64,000 nt of DNA from Melanocharis versteri (Eukaryota; Chordata; Aves; Passeriformes; Melanocharitidae): contig VZTG01001991.1 in NCBI GenBank assembly GCA_013397845.1, positions 2,410,556 to 2,474,555 on the forward strand. Reading direction: 5' to 3'. The translations under genes were made by a program, and so were the position numbers. The notes beneath the pieces were generated by a model, which did no database searches, was not told where the DNA came from, and saw only the letters and a list, made by a program, of their open reading frames with translations. Position 1 is the first letter of the stretch. Each line of letters begins with the position of its first letter. Below, one piece after another: positions 62,401-64,000 of this stretch.

Positions 62401-64000
62401 CAAATAAGTATAATACTGCTGTTTTCAATAACCAGCCTGGTTAGTTTTAGCTTTTACTCCATTTACTTTCTCTCTTCTAGATTTAAGGAGATTTATTTGA
62501 TCACTCTCATAAATGAGAGCACCAAGCACTTGCTGTGACCAGGGGATCTGGGTGTTGGTACCACACTTCTCCTGGAAAGGTCTCTGCTTCCCAGTCTCCT
62601 TTCTTCAGAAGTTTTCCATCAGCCTCTTGGCTGTGTCTGGGGCTGCAGATGCCACCTGTGACCCAGAGGGTCACTGAGGGATGGGATGGGAACAGAGCCA
62701 TGCTGCTGAGTGACAAATTTCCTGGGTGTGCGTGCCGTGGAGTCCAGACGAGGGTTAATCCCGACCTTCCCCTTGTTACAAAAGCTTTTTGTCTACCCTG
62801 TGGGGGCCGGCTGGGGAGCTGCTCCCACCACAGCCTGTCACAGGAGCACATCCCCGCACGGAGCAGAGATGGAATCCCACCGGCTGCTGGCAGGGGTCAG
62901 TGCCATGAGGCACAGGTACAGCCGTGCTGTCCAGTGCTGAGGCAAAGGCAGCACCTCTTGATGGAAAAAATACAAGTGGAGGGAATTGAGGCCTGCCTGA
63001 GCTTGCTTCCCCCATAGCCGTGACCCTCACGCACCGCAGAGCCCCCGTGTGCCATGGAGTGTACCCAGCCCTGGTCTGTCCATCTTCCCTCAGGCTTCCT
63101 GATCCCTCCAGCCCCACAGGGAGGGGCAGCATATGAGTGTGAAACAGCTTCCAGCAGTCAGCAGCTCGTTCCTACAGGCCCTAAAAGCTGCCCTGGGGGT
63201 TTTGCATGAGCCCCCTTGCCCTGGTCTCCGCGGGGGCTGTGGCCCGGCCTGCTGTCGTTTGTGGGGCTGGAAGCACTGCCCCGGCTGCCTGCAGTGAGGG
63301 GATGCTGTGCAGTGCCCTGGGGCAGAGGCAGAGCAGGTGGAACAACCTCCCCCATCCCCTCAAAAAACACCCTGTCATCTGTGGGGACAGCAACAGGGAC
63401 TTCCCCTGCTGAGGCAAGGGAAATGAAAGGAGGCTGGGCTGGGCTGCTGCTGGTGGCTCTGTGCTTTGTCTCCCAAGCTCTGGATCAGTCCCTGCCTGTG
63501 ACAGTGACCCAGGTCCTCGCTGCTGCCTGCACCTCGGGCTCCTCCCTGCCTTTCCCAGGCTGTCCCGGGGTCGTGCTGTGGGTTTGAGGGGGCTCTGTGT
63601 GAGCAGTGCAGTAGGACAGCCCATAAATCAGCGGGGCCCTGCTCACAGTGAAATCAGCCACGGCCACGCAGGCACATCCAGGATCCCGCAGAGGGAACGA
63701 TGCTCAGGAGGCTCCCTGGGATCACCCCAGAGATGCTCCACCTTTTCTAACCCTTTTAGCACCTCTGTAGCCACACAGCCTTTGATGTGACACTATTGGG
63801 GTGTGAGGTCTGCAGCCCACCAGCACTGCTCTTTTGGGATCTGCCAGCAGGGCCTGTGAGCAGACAGGGATGGGGGACAGCAGTCAAGGCATCTGCTGAT
63901 TCTGAGCAGTGTCACACCTCTCTGAAAAGCCTTCCTTCCATCCAGCACCTTTGCCATAGGTCCCCAGGAGGATGGGGTGCACCCATGTGGTCTGGGAGCA
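59456..64000. other. Unannotated stretch, no gene recognised
   Basis: No gene or named repeat is recognised up to the end of the window. A T run lies at 60124-60134, and an AATAATAATATCAATTATTA near-palindrome at 60801-60820. 62640-63600 is richer in G+C, and open frames there (62535-63017 and 63216-63587 on +, 63181-63624 on -) overlap and show no family. The N-terminus of a small + frame at 63423 reads as a short hydrophobic segment (GWAGLLLVALCFVSQALDQS), signal-peptide-like, but I see no continuation or donor that supports it. Confidence 0.4.

Noticed and set aside
63423..63590. Signal-peptide-like N-terminus of a small secreted protein
   Set aside because: The hydrophobic stretch is suggestive, but the frame ends soon after without a cysteine pattern, donor site or family match, in GC-rich DNA where such frames are common.
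1..64000. tRNA, rRNA, snRNA or known microRNA genes
   Set aside because: I looked for tRNA B-box words and for well-known microRNA mature sequences and found none convincing. A covariance-model scan would be decisive.

Overview
The window reads as ordinary nuclear DNA of a bird, or at least a sauropsid. All recognisable mobile elements are truncated CR1 LINE copies whose 3' tails end in short ATTCTRT-like repeats. Repeat density is low, and I see no L1/Alu-type or mammalian elements, no prokaryotic operon, no plasmid or phage genes, no CRISPR array and no rRNA or tRNA gene. CR1 also occurs in crocodilians and turtles, so 'bird' is the best reading, not a proof.

I recognise no protein-coding gene. 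Every long open frame read as protein gave only low-complexity Pro/Ala/Ser/His-rich text, translated CR1, translated minisatellite or runs of N. The window is therefore probably intergenic and/or intronic, with at most promoter, first-exon or noncoding-RNA material.

Layout. 1-10.3 kb is A+C-rich on the + strand, with one candidate conserved noncoding stretch (2.75-2.97 kb) and no repeats I can name. 10.32-11.99 kb is a strong CpG island interrupted by a 267-base N gap, the only clear promoter-like feature. 13.09-13.41 kb is a G-rich minisatellite of about 21 bp unit. 18.14-18.87 kb is an old, diverged CR1. 23.52-23.87 kb is a second gap (351 N). 26.49-26.95 kb is a younger CR1 on the minus strand. 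At 29.03-29.62 kb a 297-bp block occurs twice on either side of a single N, exactly as an unmerged contig overlap would. From about 28.9 kb to the end the + strand becomes G+T-rich, with CR1 pieces at 28.95, 32.78, 33.90, 35.31, 39.23 and 57.19 kb and several AT-rich, motif-dense stretches that resemble distal regulatory elements.

Taken together, the base-composition pattern would fit a transcription unit running left (minus strand) from the CpG island, a mixed interval, and a + strand transcription unit over the right-hand part. This is inference: I found no exon that proves either. I see no credible new biological system; the items most worth a second look are the assembly overlap, the composition switch beside it, the gap-broken CpG island and an inverted CR1 pair.
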